NCBI RefSeq assembly: GCF_001690355.1
Contig: NZ_LZHG01000004.1
Location: forward strand, 62,001 to 126,000
Direction of reading: 5' to 3'
Length of the DNA: 64,000 bases
Origin: Gilliamella sp. Choc4-2
GTDB lineage: Bacteria > Pseudomonadota > Gammaproteobacteria > Enterobacterales > Orbaceae
This document shows, in pieces, positions 29,457 through 37,062 of the stretch. The stretch's first letter is position 1, and each line of letters starts with the position of its first letter. Below the pieces are notes generated by a model that was given only the letters and a program-made list of their open reading frames with translations, searched no databases and was not told the DNA's origin. The position numbers and the translations under genes were made by a program.

Positions 29457-31802
29457 TTATCTTATAAAATCTTCGGCTTTAGGTAGCCAATCTTTACACA
29501 TATCTGGGTTTATTTCTAAATTAGTTTTTACCCCTATATTAGTTCGTTTTTTAATGTACGCCTTTCTATTTTCTTTTATGGCGTAATTTAATGATAAACC
29601 GAACCCACTCAAGGACAATGGATTATTAAGCCCTGTATTTCGCACATACTCAATATAAGCATGATATAAATATTTTTTAGGGTTAAATGGTATTATGCCT
29701 AAATTACCCATAAGCATACCATTGGGATGATCCAGCACATCAAGATAACTACAAAAATCTACCAAGTGGTCAGATTCGCGTTTAATCGCCGTCGCTTCGT
29801 CTGATTGTTGTTGCTGGTGTAGTCTTTCTTTAGCTTCTGCTGGACTGGTAAACTCATTTAATAGCAACCTCACAATTGAGGGGAGCTCTTGCTCTATTTT
29901 GCTAACCAAGTTTAAATCTCGCTCTTTTTCAGGGATGACCTCGCCAAAGTGAAAGATACCCCTACGCCGTGATATACCGCCGTTACGCTCGTTAAATCTC
30001 ATTGCCTCGTTATTGATAACCAAGACTACCGCAGGGATTTTACAAGAATAGGGTTGCTTGTGTTTTGGGTCTATTGCGACTTCATCACCGCCAGTAATTG
30101 CTTTTAATCCTGCGCCACTGCCCATATAACGCGGTTGGTCGGGTAGTATGACTAATGAGTAACCCACGATTAAGGCTCTGTCCCTTGCCTTTTCTAATGC
30201 GTCCATAGTGCCTATTACAGTATTGTTTTTACCTGATAACATCGTCGCAATCTCAGCAAAAACACTTTTACCGCTACCGCCTGCGCCTGTAACCTCTAAG
30301 AATAATTGCCAGTCATGGCGATTAGCCAATATCATATATAGCGCAGCTAAGATATTTTTAGCCTTATCTTGATTGCTTGATGCTCTTTTTAGCCATTTAG
30401 CGAAGTTGGGCGCGTGAGTATCGAAAGATTCCTTTTCCTTGGCAGGGTAGTAATCAATATCATTACTGACTAATAGCCAATCTTGCTTATTGTGAGGTCT
30501 AAAGGTTTGGCTTTTTAGCTCATATACACCATTTTTAAAGCAGATTAAATCTTTCTGAGGTGTTCCCATTATCGGTAGGGACAATCTGAGCGATTCAACC
30601 GCTGAGCTAATTCTTAATGGGTTAAATGGCTCGCCTGATTGAGTAAATAAATCGGCTAAGGTTCGCATTAGCATTTTATCGCTGATGGGTTGCCATGCGT
30701 TATCTTGATAGTAATAGATTTCATCGGTAGTAAGATTAATTGCAAGGTTATTATCATAATATTGATTGAGTAGCTCGGCGCGTTGGCTTGATGCCATTTG
30801 CGATAGGTTCATACTTGATAACTCGGTTTGCATGTTAAGTTTTGTCACGGTGGGTAACTCTGGTTTTATGAGGTTTTTATTAAAATGAGTCAAAGCGTTA
30901 TCACTCCCAAATTGTTGCCTATAATCATCCCAATCACATTTATAATCTGTATCAGGAATGGAGTAATAACCATTTACCGCTTGAGCTGCTTCTATTGCTT
31001 TAGCTAAGCCCGTATTTGGGCTTTGGCCAATATCGTTATCACCTGCAATAATGATTTTAGCGGTCGGATTTAGTTCACGAATAGACTTAGCTACATGAAT
31101 AAGATTGCCTGCGTCCATTGCTGATATAACCATAGATTGATGGCGGAATTCCGTTATTGATATTCCAGTCGCTAATCCCTCGCAGATAATAATTTCATTA
31201 TGTGCGAGCAAATTTGCGTACACCTCGGTAGGTCTGCTCAAAACTGAGCGCACTAATATAAAAGCACTTTTCTTATTTGAGCCTCTCATTAAGTGTTTAC
31301 TGCCGTCTAGTTCAATAAATTGACCGCCTGTGTATTCATTATAAAGATTCAGCATGGGCACAAAAATGCGCCCGTTATCTAACAAGGGTAAATCAAAGGT
31401 TAACCCTTTCTTGGTCAGGTATTGAGATTGCCCTAATGTTGCTTTAGATAGCAAATATTCCACTTTTTTGGATATGGAATTATTTTCAGTTTTACATACG
31501 GGATTATCTGGTATGTTATTGTGGTTTTGACCAACATTCAGGTTTAAACATTCCGCTACTTTGTTTGATGCTTCTTTAGCCTCACAGTGATAATAGTTTT
31601 TGATAAGCTCTAAGCCGTCACCACTACCGCACTGGTTACAGATGTAAGTACCTCTGCCATTTTGGTTATCAAATCTAAATCTATCCTTACCCCCACAGAC
31701 AGGGCAGGGGCAATGCTTGCCATTACCCACCTCAATACCTAATGATTGAAAGATATAATCCCATTTACCTACGGCTTGGGCTGTAATTTCATTGATTTTC
31801 AT
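29457..31802 (-). CDS. P4-alpha-like DNA primase/helicase
   Basis: The 781-residue protein combines the activities needed to start satellite replication. A zinc-binding segment (CPCPVCGGKDRFRF, then CNQC; cysteines 33, 36, 55, 58) resembles the P4-type primase zinc ribbon. A TOPRIM-like primase core follows at about 200-265 (IIICEGLATGIS, AGDND). The superfamily-3-type helicase has Walker A GAGGSGKS at 506-513 and a downstream NGGISRRRGIFHFGE region typical of phage D5/P4 helicases. P4 alpha also binds origin iterons; a matching role here is inferred. It is 11 bases downstream of the small gene ending at 31814 and closes a run of small early genes. Confidence 0.88.
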   Translation of the reverse strand: MKINEITAQAVGKWDYIFQSLGIEVGNGKHCPCPVCGGKDRFRFDNQNGRGTYICNQCGSGDGLELIKNYYHCEAKEASNKVAECLNLNVGQNHNNIPDNPVCKTENNSISKKVEYLLSKATLGQSQYLTKKGLTFDLPLLDNGRIFVPMLNLYNEYTGGQFIELDGSKHLMRGSNKKSAFILVRSVLSRPTEVYANLLAHNEIIICEGLATGISITEFRHQSMVISAMDAGNLIHVAKSIRELNPTAKIIIAGDNDIGQSPNTGLAKAIEAAQAVNGYYSIPDTDYKCDWDDYRQQFGSDNALTHFNKNLIKPELPTVTKLNMQTELSSMNLSQMASSQRAELLNQYYDNNLAINLTTDEIYYYQDNAWQPISDKMLMRTLADLFTQSGEPFNPLRISSAVESLRLSLPIMGTPQKDLICFKNGVYELKSQTFRPHNKQDWLLVSNDIDYYPAKEKESFDTHAPNFAKWLKRASSNQDKAKNILAALYMILANRHDWQLFLEVTGAGGSGKSVFAEIATMLSGKNNTVIGTMDALEKARDRALIVGYSLVILPDQPRYMGSGAGLKAITGGDEVAIDPKHKQPYSCKIPAVVLVINNEAMRFNERNGGISRRRGIFHFGEVIPEKERDLNLVSKIEQELPSIVRLLLNEFTSPAEAKERLHQQQQSDEATAIKRESDHLVDFCSYLDVLDHPNGMLMGNLGIIPFNPKKYLYHAYIEYVRNTGLNNPLSLSGFGLSLNYAIKENRKAYIKKRTNIGVKTNLEINPDMCKDWLPKAEDFIR

Positions 31803-31813
31803 TACATCCCCCC

Positions 31814-32188
31814 TTAATGAATTGTCGAGCTAGATTCAGATTTAATATCTTCGGCTAAATCAATAAATAACGATGCAAACATTTCTTGCCCGAATTGTGT
31901 TAGTGCCATAGGTTTATTATCACTTTCGGCGTACATCTTTTTTAATAGTCCATAGGTACGATTTAAGCCATCACTTTCGCCAAAGTCTTCAATTAAGCTA
32001 TCTTTAAGATTCATTTTTAGCCCTAACACAATTAAATCTTTATCAATATCAATCTTGATACCCTCATGAATAAACACCTTGGCACCGTTTTTATTAATCT
32101 GCTCAATTAAAAATAAACCTGCTATAATCGCCATGGTAGAATCAACGATACTGTGATGAATTGCTGTTACTTCTTGCTGATTATCCAT
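31814..32188 (-). CDS. Satellite early protein of unknown function (124 residues)
   Basis: A mixed hydrophobic and charged protein with no motif I recognise. It begins MDNQQEVTAIHHSIVDSTMA and ends in an acidic, serine-rich tail. The start overlaps the upstream gene by eight bases and has a GGGG-rich ribosome site. It sits directly before the primase gene in the early operon, so a replication or copy-control role is possible but unproven. Confidence 0.65.
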   Translation of the reverse strand: MDNQQEVTAIHHSIVDSTMAIIAGLFLIEQINKNGAKVFIHEGIKIDIDKDLIVLGLKMNLKDSLIEDFGESDGLNRTYGLLKKMYAESDNKPMALTQFGQEMFASLFIDLAEDIKSESSSTIH

Positions 32189-32372
32189 GATTTACCCCCT
32201 TAATTTGTGTCATGTATCGCCTAACTTCGGGCGGTAATCGTTTGGTGACATCAGCAAGCAAGTCAGGGATTTCATCCTTGCCAAAAGAAAATAGTGCTAC
32301 ATATTTGCCATTTTTAAGCCTTAATGCGGTAATAGTGCCGTCATTGTTATGGACAAAATCAAACTCTTTCAT
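32181..32372 (-). CDS. Satellite early protein of unknown function (63 residues)
   Basis: The ATG at 32372 was chosen because AAGGAGG lies seven bases upstream; the open frame extends to 32399 without such a site. The product MKEFDFVHNNDGTITALRLKNG is small, soluble and basic near the C-terminus. It overlaps both neighbouring genes by a few bases, as is usual in compact phage operons. No family recognised. Confidence 0.6.
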   Translation of the reverse strand: MKEFDFVHNNDGTITALRLKNGKYVALFSFGKDEIPDLLADVTKRLPPEVRRYMTQIKGVNHG

Positions 32373-32580
32373 TCTTTGCCTCCTTGCGCTCGGTTTCACT
32401 TCTAAATAGCTTTTTAGAATCGTTAATTAAGTCTGATACAGCATCAAGGGCAGAGGATCGTAACTTATCGCTAATAGCCGTATTTGAATTATATTCAATC
32501 ATTAAAAGCATTGTGATAGCCTCTGCTTGACCTAATTTTGTATTGATAGTATTTATTGCGTCTAGTGAGATATTAGCCAT
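32359..32580 (-). CDS. Satellite early protein of unknown function (73 residues)
   Basis: A small helical protein beginning MANISLDAINTINTKLGQAEA with a highly charged C-terminus (ETERKEAKNERV). The start overlaps the end of the upstream gene by eight bases, and the stop lies inside the next gene. The ribosome site GGAGAAA precedes ATG. Resembles the short helical ORFs that fill P4-like early operons; function unknown. Confidence 0.6.
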   Translation of the reverse strand: MANISLDAINTINTKLGQAEAITMLLMIEYNSNTAISDKLRSSALDAVSDLINDSKKLFRSETERKEAKNERV

Positions 32581-32800
32581 TGTTTTTCTCCTCCATTAAC
32601 CCATACTCTTGTAACTCATCAAAAGCTTGCTCTACTAAATCAACGATAACCCACAGTAAATTACTCATATCGGCTTGTTCGATAAAAGGCTCGTCATATC
32701 CTGCGCACTTATAATTAGTGTTATCCAAAGCGATTTTAGCCATGCTCTGAACTTGAATAAGTTTAGACTCAACATTACAAATTAACTGATCATTACTCAT
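32573..32800 (-). CDS. Satellite early protein of unknown function (75 residues)
   Basis: The start MSNDQLICNVESK at 32800 has TTGGAGG eight bases upstream and is preferred over the open but unsupported extension to 32860. The product is acidic and helical (VIVDLVEQAFDELQEYG). It overlaps the Icd-like gene upstream by eight bases and the next gene downstream by eight. No family recognised. Confidence 0.6.
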   Translation of the reverse strand: MSNDQLICNVESKLIQVQSMAKIALDNTNYKCAGYDEPFIEQADMSNLLWVIVDLVEQAFDELQEYGLMEEKNNG

Positions 32801-33008
32801 GGCTGTAACCTCCAAAGTTTCTTGCTCTTTCAATGACTGGATATAAGCGAATTCTGGCAATAAAGATAAGGGATGATTTGCCTAGGCTCTTGCGTGCTTG
32901 GCGTTCGGTTGTTGCCGTTATTTGGACTACTTGAGCCATTGATAGGTCATAGAATTTAAATAGTTTGGTTTCACGATTACCCTTTTCTTGATGATTCGTT
33001 TTCAACAT
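32793..33008 (-). CDS. Icd-like host cell division inhibitor
   Basis: The 71-residue product contains KLFKFYDLSMAQVVQITATTERQAR then SLIFIARIRL, the pattern I know from the Icd-like proteins of P1 and of P4-like elements, which are annotated as host cell division inhibitors. I chose the ATG at 33008 because GGGAGGT lies seven bases upstream; the frame is open to 33080 but without support. In P1 the Icd product interferes with septation; in satellites the role is less clear. It heads the string of overlapping early genes that ends with the primase. Confidence 0.6.
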   Translation of the reverse strand: MLKTNHQEKGNRETKLFKFYDLSMAQVVQITATTERQARKSLGKSSLIFIARIRLYPVIERARNFGGYSHE

Positions 33009-33009
33009 A

Positions 33010-33351
33010 CTATTTACCTCCCTTATGGTTTTGCGTAGCATCAAGTAGGTTAATTTGATTTGAAGCGAAACAAGCGACATCCCTTAATTGTGCTAGTAAA
33101 TAGCCAATATCGCGCATATCACTTTTAAGGTTCTGCTCGGAATAACTCTCACTTTCACTAGCCCAAAACATCAGGTTACCAATCGCACCTATTCCATATA
33201 GAATAGATTGCTGTAGTTCTTCAAAGTGATTCTCAGCTTGTAATAAATGGTATGTTGGAATATCTGCTTGATAGAGATTTAAAACAGAAATTAAATTAGA
33301 TAGGTCAGGTTGCCCATTTTTAGGGCGTAGGGTATCATTACTATTAGCCAT
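33010..33351 (-). CDS. Satellite early protein of unknown function (113 residues)
   Basis: ATG at 33351 has CGGAG eight bases upstream and gives MANSNDTLRPKNGQPDLSNL. The product is rich in Leu and helical, with a conserved-looking end (SDMRDIGYLLAQLRDVACFASNQ). It is the first gene of the leftward early operon after a divergent control region with operator-like repeats. The same frame is open far upstream (to 34056), so a longer product cannot be excluded, but this internal start has the best translation signals. Confidence 0.6.
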   Translation of the reverse strand: MANSNDTLRPKNGQPDLSNLISVLNLYQADIPTYHLLQAENHFEELQQSILYGIGAIGNLMFWASESESYSEQNLKSDMRDIGYLLAQLRDVACFASNQINLLDATQNHKGGK

Positions 33352-34056
33352 AGCATTACTCCGTTTAATGTTTGTGGTTAGATCCCTTGATAGTGTTGCG
33401 AGCACATCAGGGGATTGTTTTTTTAACCTAATAAATTTATTAGGTGTGTGCTCACTATATTTTATAGTGTAGGCACACGTCAAGTCTTTTTTATTATTTA
33501 GCGATCGTGTATAGTGTCTGCACACTAATAAGCATCTTTTAGGTATAAAAATGGCTACAGGTAACAAAAATAATAAATCGGATAGAAAAGCAATCCGCTT
33601 CCCCCATGATTTAATAGAACAAATAGACGAACAGTCCAAGAAAGAAAATACTAACTTTTCCGCTTGGGTTATTGCTACTTGTCGCGAAAAACTAGCTAAA
33701 TTAGATAAGAAATAATCTTTTAACTTAATGCCACTGATTGGTGGTTTTTGTTTTCCCATTCTCCTTTTTATGGACTCAAGAAACATACTTTTGAAATTCA
33801 ACCCCATGCAATGATTAGTACGCATTAAAAAAACGGTTTTCACTGCGTACTTAGTGCGTACTTTTACACTGGCTTCCGTTTTGGTTTCCACTGAAATAGG
33901 CTTTTTTGACTGAAAACTAGAATTATTGCCAACCAAGAAAAATGATTTCACCTTTTGGATGGCATTAATCCCATCAAAATAGCAATTTAAGCGATTATTT
34001 AGGGCTTGGGTATATTGCCCTATTGCTAGGGCGTTAAATGGGTGTGTAGTCATCAT
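33010..34056 (-). CDS. Long open frame with an Ash-like N-terminal part
   Basis: A 348-codon frame opens three bases after the antirepressor stop. Its first ~110 residues (MMTTHPFNALA, then a NHCMGLNFKSMFLESIKRRM segment and KQKPPISG) resemble the short Ash-family proteins that often follow antirepressor genes in phages and P4-like elements. The middle part is the complement of the RHH gene at 33551-33715, and the end is the 113-residue protein listed separately. I think a short Ash-like product and the 113-residue product are more likely than one fused protein, but no stop separates them. Confidence 0.35.
   Translation of the reverse strand: MMTTHPFNALAIGQYTQALNNRLNCYFDGINAIQKVKSFFLVGNNSSFQSKKPISVETKTEASVKVRTKYAVKTVFLMRTNHCMGLNFKSMFLESIKRRMGKQKPPISGIKLKDYFLSNLASFSRQVAITQAEKLVFSFLDCSSICSIKSWGKRIAFLSDLLFLLPVAIFIPKRCLLVCRHYTRSLNNKKDLTCAYTIKYSEHTPNKFIRLKKQSPDVLATLSRDLTTNIKRSNAMANSNDTLRPKNGQPDLSNLISVLNLYQADIPTYHLLQAENHFEELQQSILYGIGAIGNLMFWASESESYSEQNLKSDMRDIGYLLAQLRDVACFASNQINLLDATQNHKGGK
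33446..33525. promoter_or_regulatory. Operator-like repeat array in the satellite's divergent control region
   Basis: The 16-base motif tatagtgtNNgcacac occurs at 33463-33478 and 33510-33525 as direct repeats 47 bases apart. An inverted copy (gtgtgctcactata) at 33446-33459 makes a near-perfect palindrome with the first. The array lies between the leftward early operon (start 33351) and the rightward RHH gene (start 33551), where a genetic switch would be expected. Confidence 0.6.
33551..33715 (+). CDS. Small ribbon-helix-helix protein (YlcI/YnfO-like)
   Basis: The 54-residue product MATGNKNNKSDRKAIRFPHD continues into LIEQIDEQSKKENTNFSAWV, the pattern of the YlcI/YnfO (DUF3950) family. The strand (AIRFP) and two helices fit a ribbon-helix-helix DNA-binding fold. 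It is the only clear plus-strand gene in the element and reads away from the operator array at 33446-33525, so it could repress the leftward early promoter. It is too short for routine ORF cut-offs. The opposite strand is also open here. Confidence 0.65.
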   Translation: MATGNKNNKSDRKAIRFPHDLIEQIDEQSKKENTNFSAWVIATCREKLAKLDKK

Positions 34057-34058
34057 AA

Positions 34059-34859
34059 TTAAGCCACCTTACCCAATAACCGAATCATGTAGCTTTGTGA
34101 TAGCTTGATGAGTTCTGCTTTTCGTTTTTCATAATTCCAACCCATATCTATTAACGTGATATTGGATTTCTCAAGGTAAGCTAAGTGATTAAGTTGTTCT
34201 TCGGTGATATGGTCGCGAATATCACCCGTGAGATTATGAGCTTTTCGGTAAGCCTTTGCTGTCATACCAAGTACAATACGATTAATCATATCAAATTCAT
34301 TAGTATAGTGATGTGGCTTGGTCTCCTTGCCTAGGGATAATCGCTGTATAGTTAAAGCGTCACACATAGGACGGCTATAATCTGCGACTTCTAAACGTGC
34401 TTTTAACCGCTTAAGCGCTTTCTTTTGGATTGCTGGCGCGATTTCTTTAAGGTGTTCTTCACAACGTATAAAGTACTTTCTTATTGCTCGTCCTTTCTCG
34501 TTGTTTTCAATCATCGCCAATTCTTTAGCGGTTCCGATTGTGAGAATGTAATCTTTTTCTGGTCTACCGCGTCGGGTATTTTTCGCCAAATTTGGCGTTA
34601 ATTCATTAGGGAGGGATATCCCCCCATTGGGGAAGTACTGCTCATTATTTGCACTTTGATTCACCAAAATGGGGGAATCAAAGATGAAAAAATCATCATT
34701 TAAAGTAAAGCCGTATTGCTCAATTCTTCCTTTTATCCAATTAGAAAAGTCTCGACCAACACCAAGAAAAAGATGTAATTGTTTTGCGCTAACTGTTTGC
34801 TGTAATTTACCGTTTAATTGTGTTTCTGTTACTGGCACTAAATTATTAAAATCTGTCAT
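34059..34859 (-). CDS. AntA/AntB-type phage antirepressor
   Basis: Antirepressors inactivate a phage repressor and so trigger induction. The N-terminal AntA/AntB domain is visible: VSAKQLHLFLGVGRDFSNWI, then RIEQYGFTLNDDFF, and after an insert GRPEKDYILTIGTAKELAMI and ENNEKGRAIRKYFI. The C-terminal ~120 residues are basic and helical, with a KAYRKAHNL segment found in other Ant proteins. The ribosome site AGGAG overlaps a 19-base motif that also occurs upstream of the terminase gene. In a satellite, such a protein may act on a helper repressor or on the element's own control circuit. Confidence 0.8.
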   Translation of the reverse strand: MTDFNNLVPVTETQLNGKLQQTVSAKQLHLFLGVGRDFSNWIKGRIEQYGFTLNDDFFIFDSPILVNQSANNEQYFPNGGISLPNELTPNLAKNTRRGRPEKDYILTIGTAKELAMIENNEKGRAIRKYFIRCEEHLKEIAPAIQKKALKRLKARLEVADYSRPMCDALTIQRLSLGKETKPHHYTNEFDMINRIVLGMTAKAYRKAHNLTGDIRDHITEEQLNHLAYLEKSNITLIDMGWNYEKRKAELIKLSQSYMIRLLGKVA

Positions 34860-34869
34860 TTTTTATCTC

Positions 34870-34888
34870 CTAACGTGTCCGAAAATTC
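34870..34888 (-). promoter_or_regulatory. Motif shared by the antA and terS upstream regions, copy A
   Basis: The 19 bases ctaacgtgtccgaaaattc lie just upstream of the antirepressor start on its strand and overlap its ribosome site. They match 39885-39903 upstream of terS with one change. Two long, near-identical sites before minus-strand genes of the same element suggest common control. Confidence 0.45.
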
Positions 34889-34958
34889 CCCGTTTAGCTA
34901 AATTTAGGCAAAGGGATACCGTCAGCTCAAAAATGAGCTTTGCTATAAAATCAATTAA

Positions 34959-35372
34959 TTAAGCTGCTTTGCTTGGGTAAAGTGCTAAAATTTGGCTGAT
35001 ATCTGATTCAGTTAATAAGCTATTTTCATAACTAAGAATCAGATTAACTACCTTTTGAGCATCTTCCCTATTGGCTAGGTAATAGCGATAATGTGAGCCT
35101 ATTCCGTCGGTATTAGGTTCATCCATGCGCTTTAATGTGATACCTAACTTTCTTTCTAGTTCTGAACAGTAATTTCTACCGCTAGAAAGCCTACAGGTGC
35201 GCAATATCTCATTTTCTGTAATACCATTGTCACCAGTACACGCAATTAATAGGTAAGCTCTTGGCTTTTTAGGTAGCTTTTTATAATTAGATTGGCTATG
35301 ATTGGAAGCGTCAAGATTCCAATGCAAGCCCTCGATTATTTCGCGATATAGAGGGTTTTGTTTTATCACCAT
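34959..35372 (-). CDS. Satellite protein of unknown function (137 residues)
   Basis: The product begins MVIKQNPLYREIIEGLHWNL and contains a helix-rich region (GITENEILRTCRLSSGRNYCSELERKLGI) that could form a winged helix, with a basic RMDE...YRYYL wing-like part after it. A DNA-binding role is therefore possible. Its start overlaps the AlpA gene stop by one base, so the two are translated together. No named family recognised. Confidence 0.6.
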   Translation of the reverse strand: MVIKQNPLYREIIEGLHWNLDASNHSQSNYKKLPKKPRAYLLIACTGDNGITENEILRTCRLSSGRNYCSELERKLGITLKRMDEPNTDGIGSHYRYYLANREDAQKVVNLILSYENSLLTESDISQILALYPSKAA

Positions 35373-35572
35373 TATGCTACCTCGCGACGTTCTACTCTGC
35401 GAGATTCAAGCCAAGAGTAAATCTCATCAGCTCGATAGCCAACACGGCGCAAGCCAATTCTGATTTTTTGGGGAAAGGTTTCATCTTTCTGTTCTAGTGT
35501 ATAAAGGCTAGTGTCAGATTTGAAATGTAGTAAGGCTTTTACTTCTTTTTTGGATAGGATTTGATTGGTCAT
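35372..35572 (-). CDS. AlpA-like excisionase/transcriptional regulator
   Basis: The 66-residue product has the MerR-like helix-turn-helix of the AlpA family: LSKKEVKALLHFKSDTSLY, then FPQKIRIGLRRVGYRADEIYSWLESR. AlpA activates the integrase of the satellite-like element CP4-57 in E. coli, and AlpA proteins are hallmarks of P4-like elements and of Gram-negative PICIs. It is coupled to the 137-residue gene downstream. A role in activating excision or early genes is inferred. Confidence 0.8.
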   Translation of the reverse strand: MTNQILSKKEVKALLHFKSDTSLYTLEQKDETFPQKIRIGLRRVGYRADEIYSWLESRRVERREVA

Positions 35573-35698
35573 TCGTTACCTCATCTAAAAGTTTATAAAA
35601 CAAGGTAACTATATCAAAAAGACAAGGAGTGCTGTATGGAAAAACAGTTATTTTATTTTTCTGAGAATTTTACAAGATACAAAACTCTCTACTAATAA

Positions 35699-36559
35699 TT
35701 ACATATCTAGCAGAACAGATGTTGTAATATTTTTTAAATGTTCGTTTTTTTCAACAAATAATTTATATAATCGTAAATATTCATCCGTAAAGAGATTCTC
35801 TGCGAATGGTTTTATAGTATCTTTAATTACATAACTATCTTTTAATTCATCTTTAAAAACCAAAAATGATAACAAAGTGTCACTGATAGAATATGAGTTA
35901 ATACTACACCATAAAAGAATATCTATTATAGGTAATGCTCGGTAAGATACGATTTTTTTCAGTGATTGAATGCCAATATTGACTTTTGGTATTTTGGGTT
36001 CTTCTATTTGTAATGACTTTCGCCATATTGGTAAAAATTTTTCCATACTTTTTAATATTTCTTCATCAGAATACGTTTTTATATTACATCCAATAATTAA
36101 AGGAAAAACAGAAATATCGTCACCTTGAGTCATTTTTGATATCTGGGTAAAAGTTCCATGCTTACCATAATGGAATTTATTATTATTCAAGGTTAAAATT
36201 TTCTCATCAAAAAAAAGTTGAACTAATTTTACTAAACCATGTAAGTTTAATGGAACTAGGCTACAATCATCAGGATATGGCATTACTTTAGAGGAAGATG
36301 TATAAGAATTTTTATTATCCAAAGAATTATCATTATCATTTCTATGTATGTATGGATCACTATATAATGCAGAGTAAATGGTTGACTCTGCATATTCTTC
36401 ATTATCATATAAATCATAACAAAATAGACGAGTTTCAAATTCTCTTAATAACTGTTCTATTGTTATCGAAGAAATAAAATCATAACGTTCTAATTTAAAC
36501 CATTTTAGATCATGAGATTCTGCTTTAAATAAACCTGTCTTTTTGCATGTTTTAACCAT
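35699..36559 (-). CDS. DUF6387-like satellite protein
   Basis: The 286-residue protein starts MVKTCKKTGLF and has a DLKWFKLERYDFISSITIEQ segment near residue 17, which fits the DLPxWFxLxxYxxLSxLxxxxW pattern I recall for the DUF6387 family of P4-like islands. The rest is hydrophilic and low in GC. The function of the family is unknown. A structured, probably transcribed region lies directly upstream on the same strand (36582-36638), and the ribosome site GAGGGG precedes the start. Upstream neighbours are the RnlAB genes. Confidence 0.6.
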   Translation of the reverse strand: MVKTCKKTGLFKAESHDLKWFKLERYDFISSITIEQLLREFETRLFCYDLYDNEEYAESTIYSALYSDPYIHRNDNDNSLDNKNSYTSSSKVMPYPDDCSLVPLNLHGLVKLVQLFFDEKILTLNNNKFHYGKHGTFTQISKMTQGDDISVFPLIIGCNIKTYSDEEILKSMEKFLPIWRKSLQIEEPKIPKVNIGIQSLKKIVSYRALPIIDILLWCSINSYSISDTLLSFLVFKDELKDSYVIKDTIKPFAENLFTDEYLRLYKLFVEKNEHLKNITTSVLLDM

Positions 36560-36581
36560 ACGCCCCTCACGCCCTAATAGA

Positions 36582-36638
36582 TATTTGCGCCAGTTCGCTA
36601 GGGTTGCGAATATTCGGGGATCAGCCTAGACGCAAATA
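36582..36638 (-). ncRNA. Candidate structured RNA (C4/CI-antisense-like)
   Basis: Three nested inverted repeats lie here: an outer stem tatttgcg (36582-36589) with cgcaaata (36631-36638), a second stem ctagg (36598-36602) with cctag (36625-36629), and an inner palindrome cgaatattcg (36607-36616). P4 controls immunity with a short structured CI RNA, and P1/P22-type antirepressors are controlled by C4 RNA; a small compact RNA in an AntA-bearing satellite would suit that role. The class assignment is a suggestion only. The region is in a 167-base gap upstream of the DUF6387-like gene. Confidence 0.4.
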
Positions 36639-36726
36639 ATACATTAATATACAGTTAGGTACATTATAGCACTGTGTTTATATACATGGAATGGGTTTTG
36701 GGGTATTTGAAACCAATATGAAGCGA

Positions 36727-37062
36727 CTAATTCAAAACTGAGGATTTAATAATTTCAGGGTGTTGAGTGAAATACGATTGCTGAGTGTCAATAATATTAG
36801 GCATCACATCATCATTAGATAACACATTAAAAGATTGGTGCATAAATTTTGTGCCATCAAATCGTAGAGAAACGAATCTATTCCATTCATTACCATTAGA
36901 ACACAACAAATCAAAAATAACTAAAATTGGTTTATTTTTGATTTTACATTCTTTTAGACGAGCAACCACATCCTTTAAATTATCTAAAGGTGATTCATGG
37001 TTAAGTGCTGTAATAACAATGATGTCATTGCTATTTAATAATGAATAATTTATATCAAACAT
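36727..37062 (-). CDS. rnlB: RnlB antitoxin of the RnlA-RnlB system
   Basis: RnlB neutralises the RNase toxin RnlA. The 111-residue protein matches E. coli RnlB over its length: SPLDNLKDVVARLK, then the diagnostic IFDLLCSNGNEWNRFVSL (E. coli ILFDLLCANGPEWNRFVTL) and a C-terminal QHPEIIKSSVL (E. coli NHPEYLEASVL). Its ATG follows the rnlA stop codon directly (TAA then ATG), so translation is coupled. It lacks about ten residues at the C-terminus compared with E. coli. Confidence 0.85.
   Translation of the reverse strand: MFDINYSLLNSNDIIVITALNHESPLDNLKDVVARLKECKIKNKPILVIFDLLCSNGNEWNRFVSLRFDGTKFMHQSFNVLSNDDVMPNIIDTQQSYFTQHPEIIKSSVLN

Noticed and set aside
36785-37048. 87-codon ORF on the plus strand opposite rnlB
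   Set aside because: It is the complement of a gene identified by full-length similarity to RnlB.
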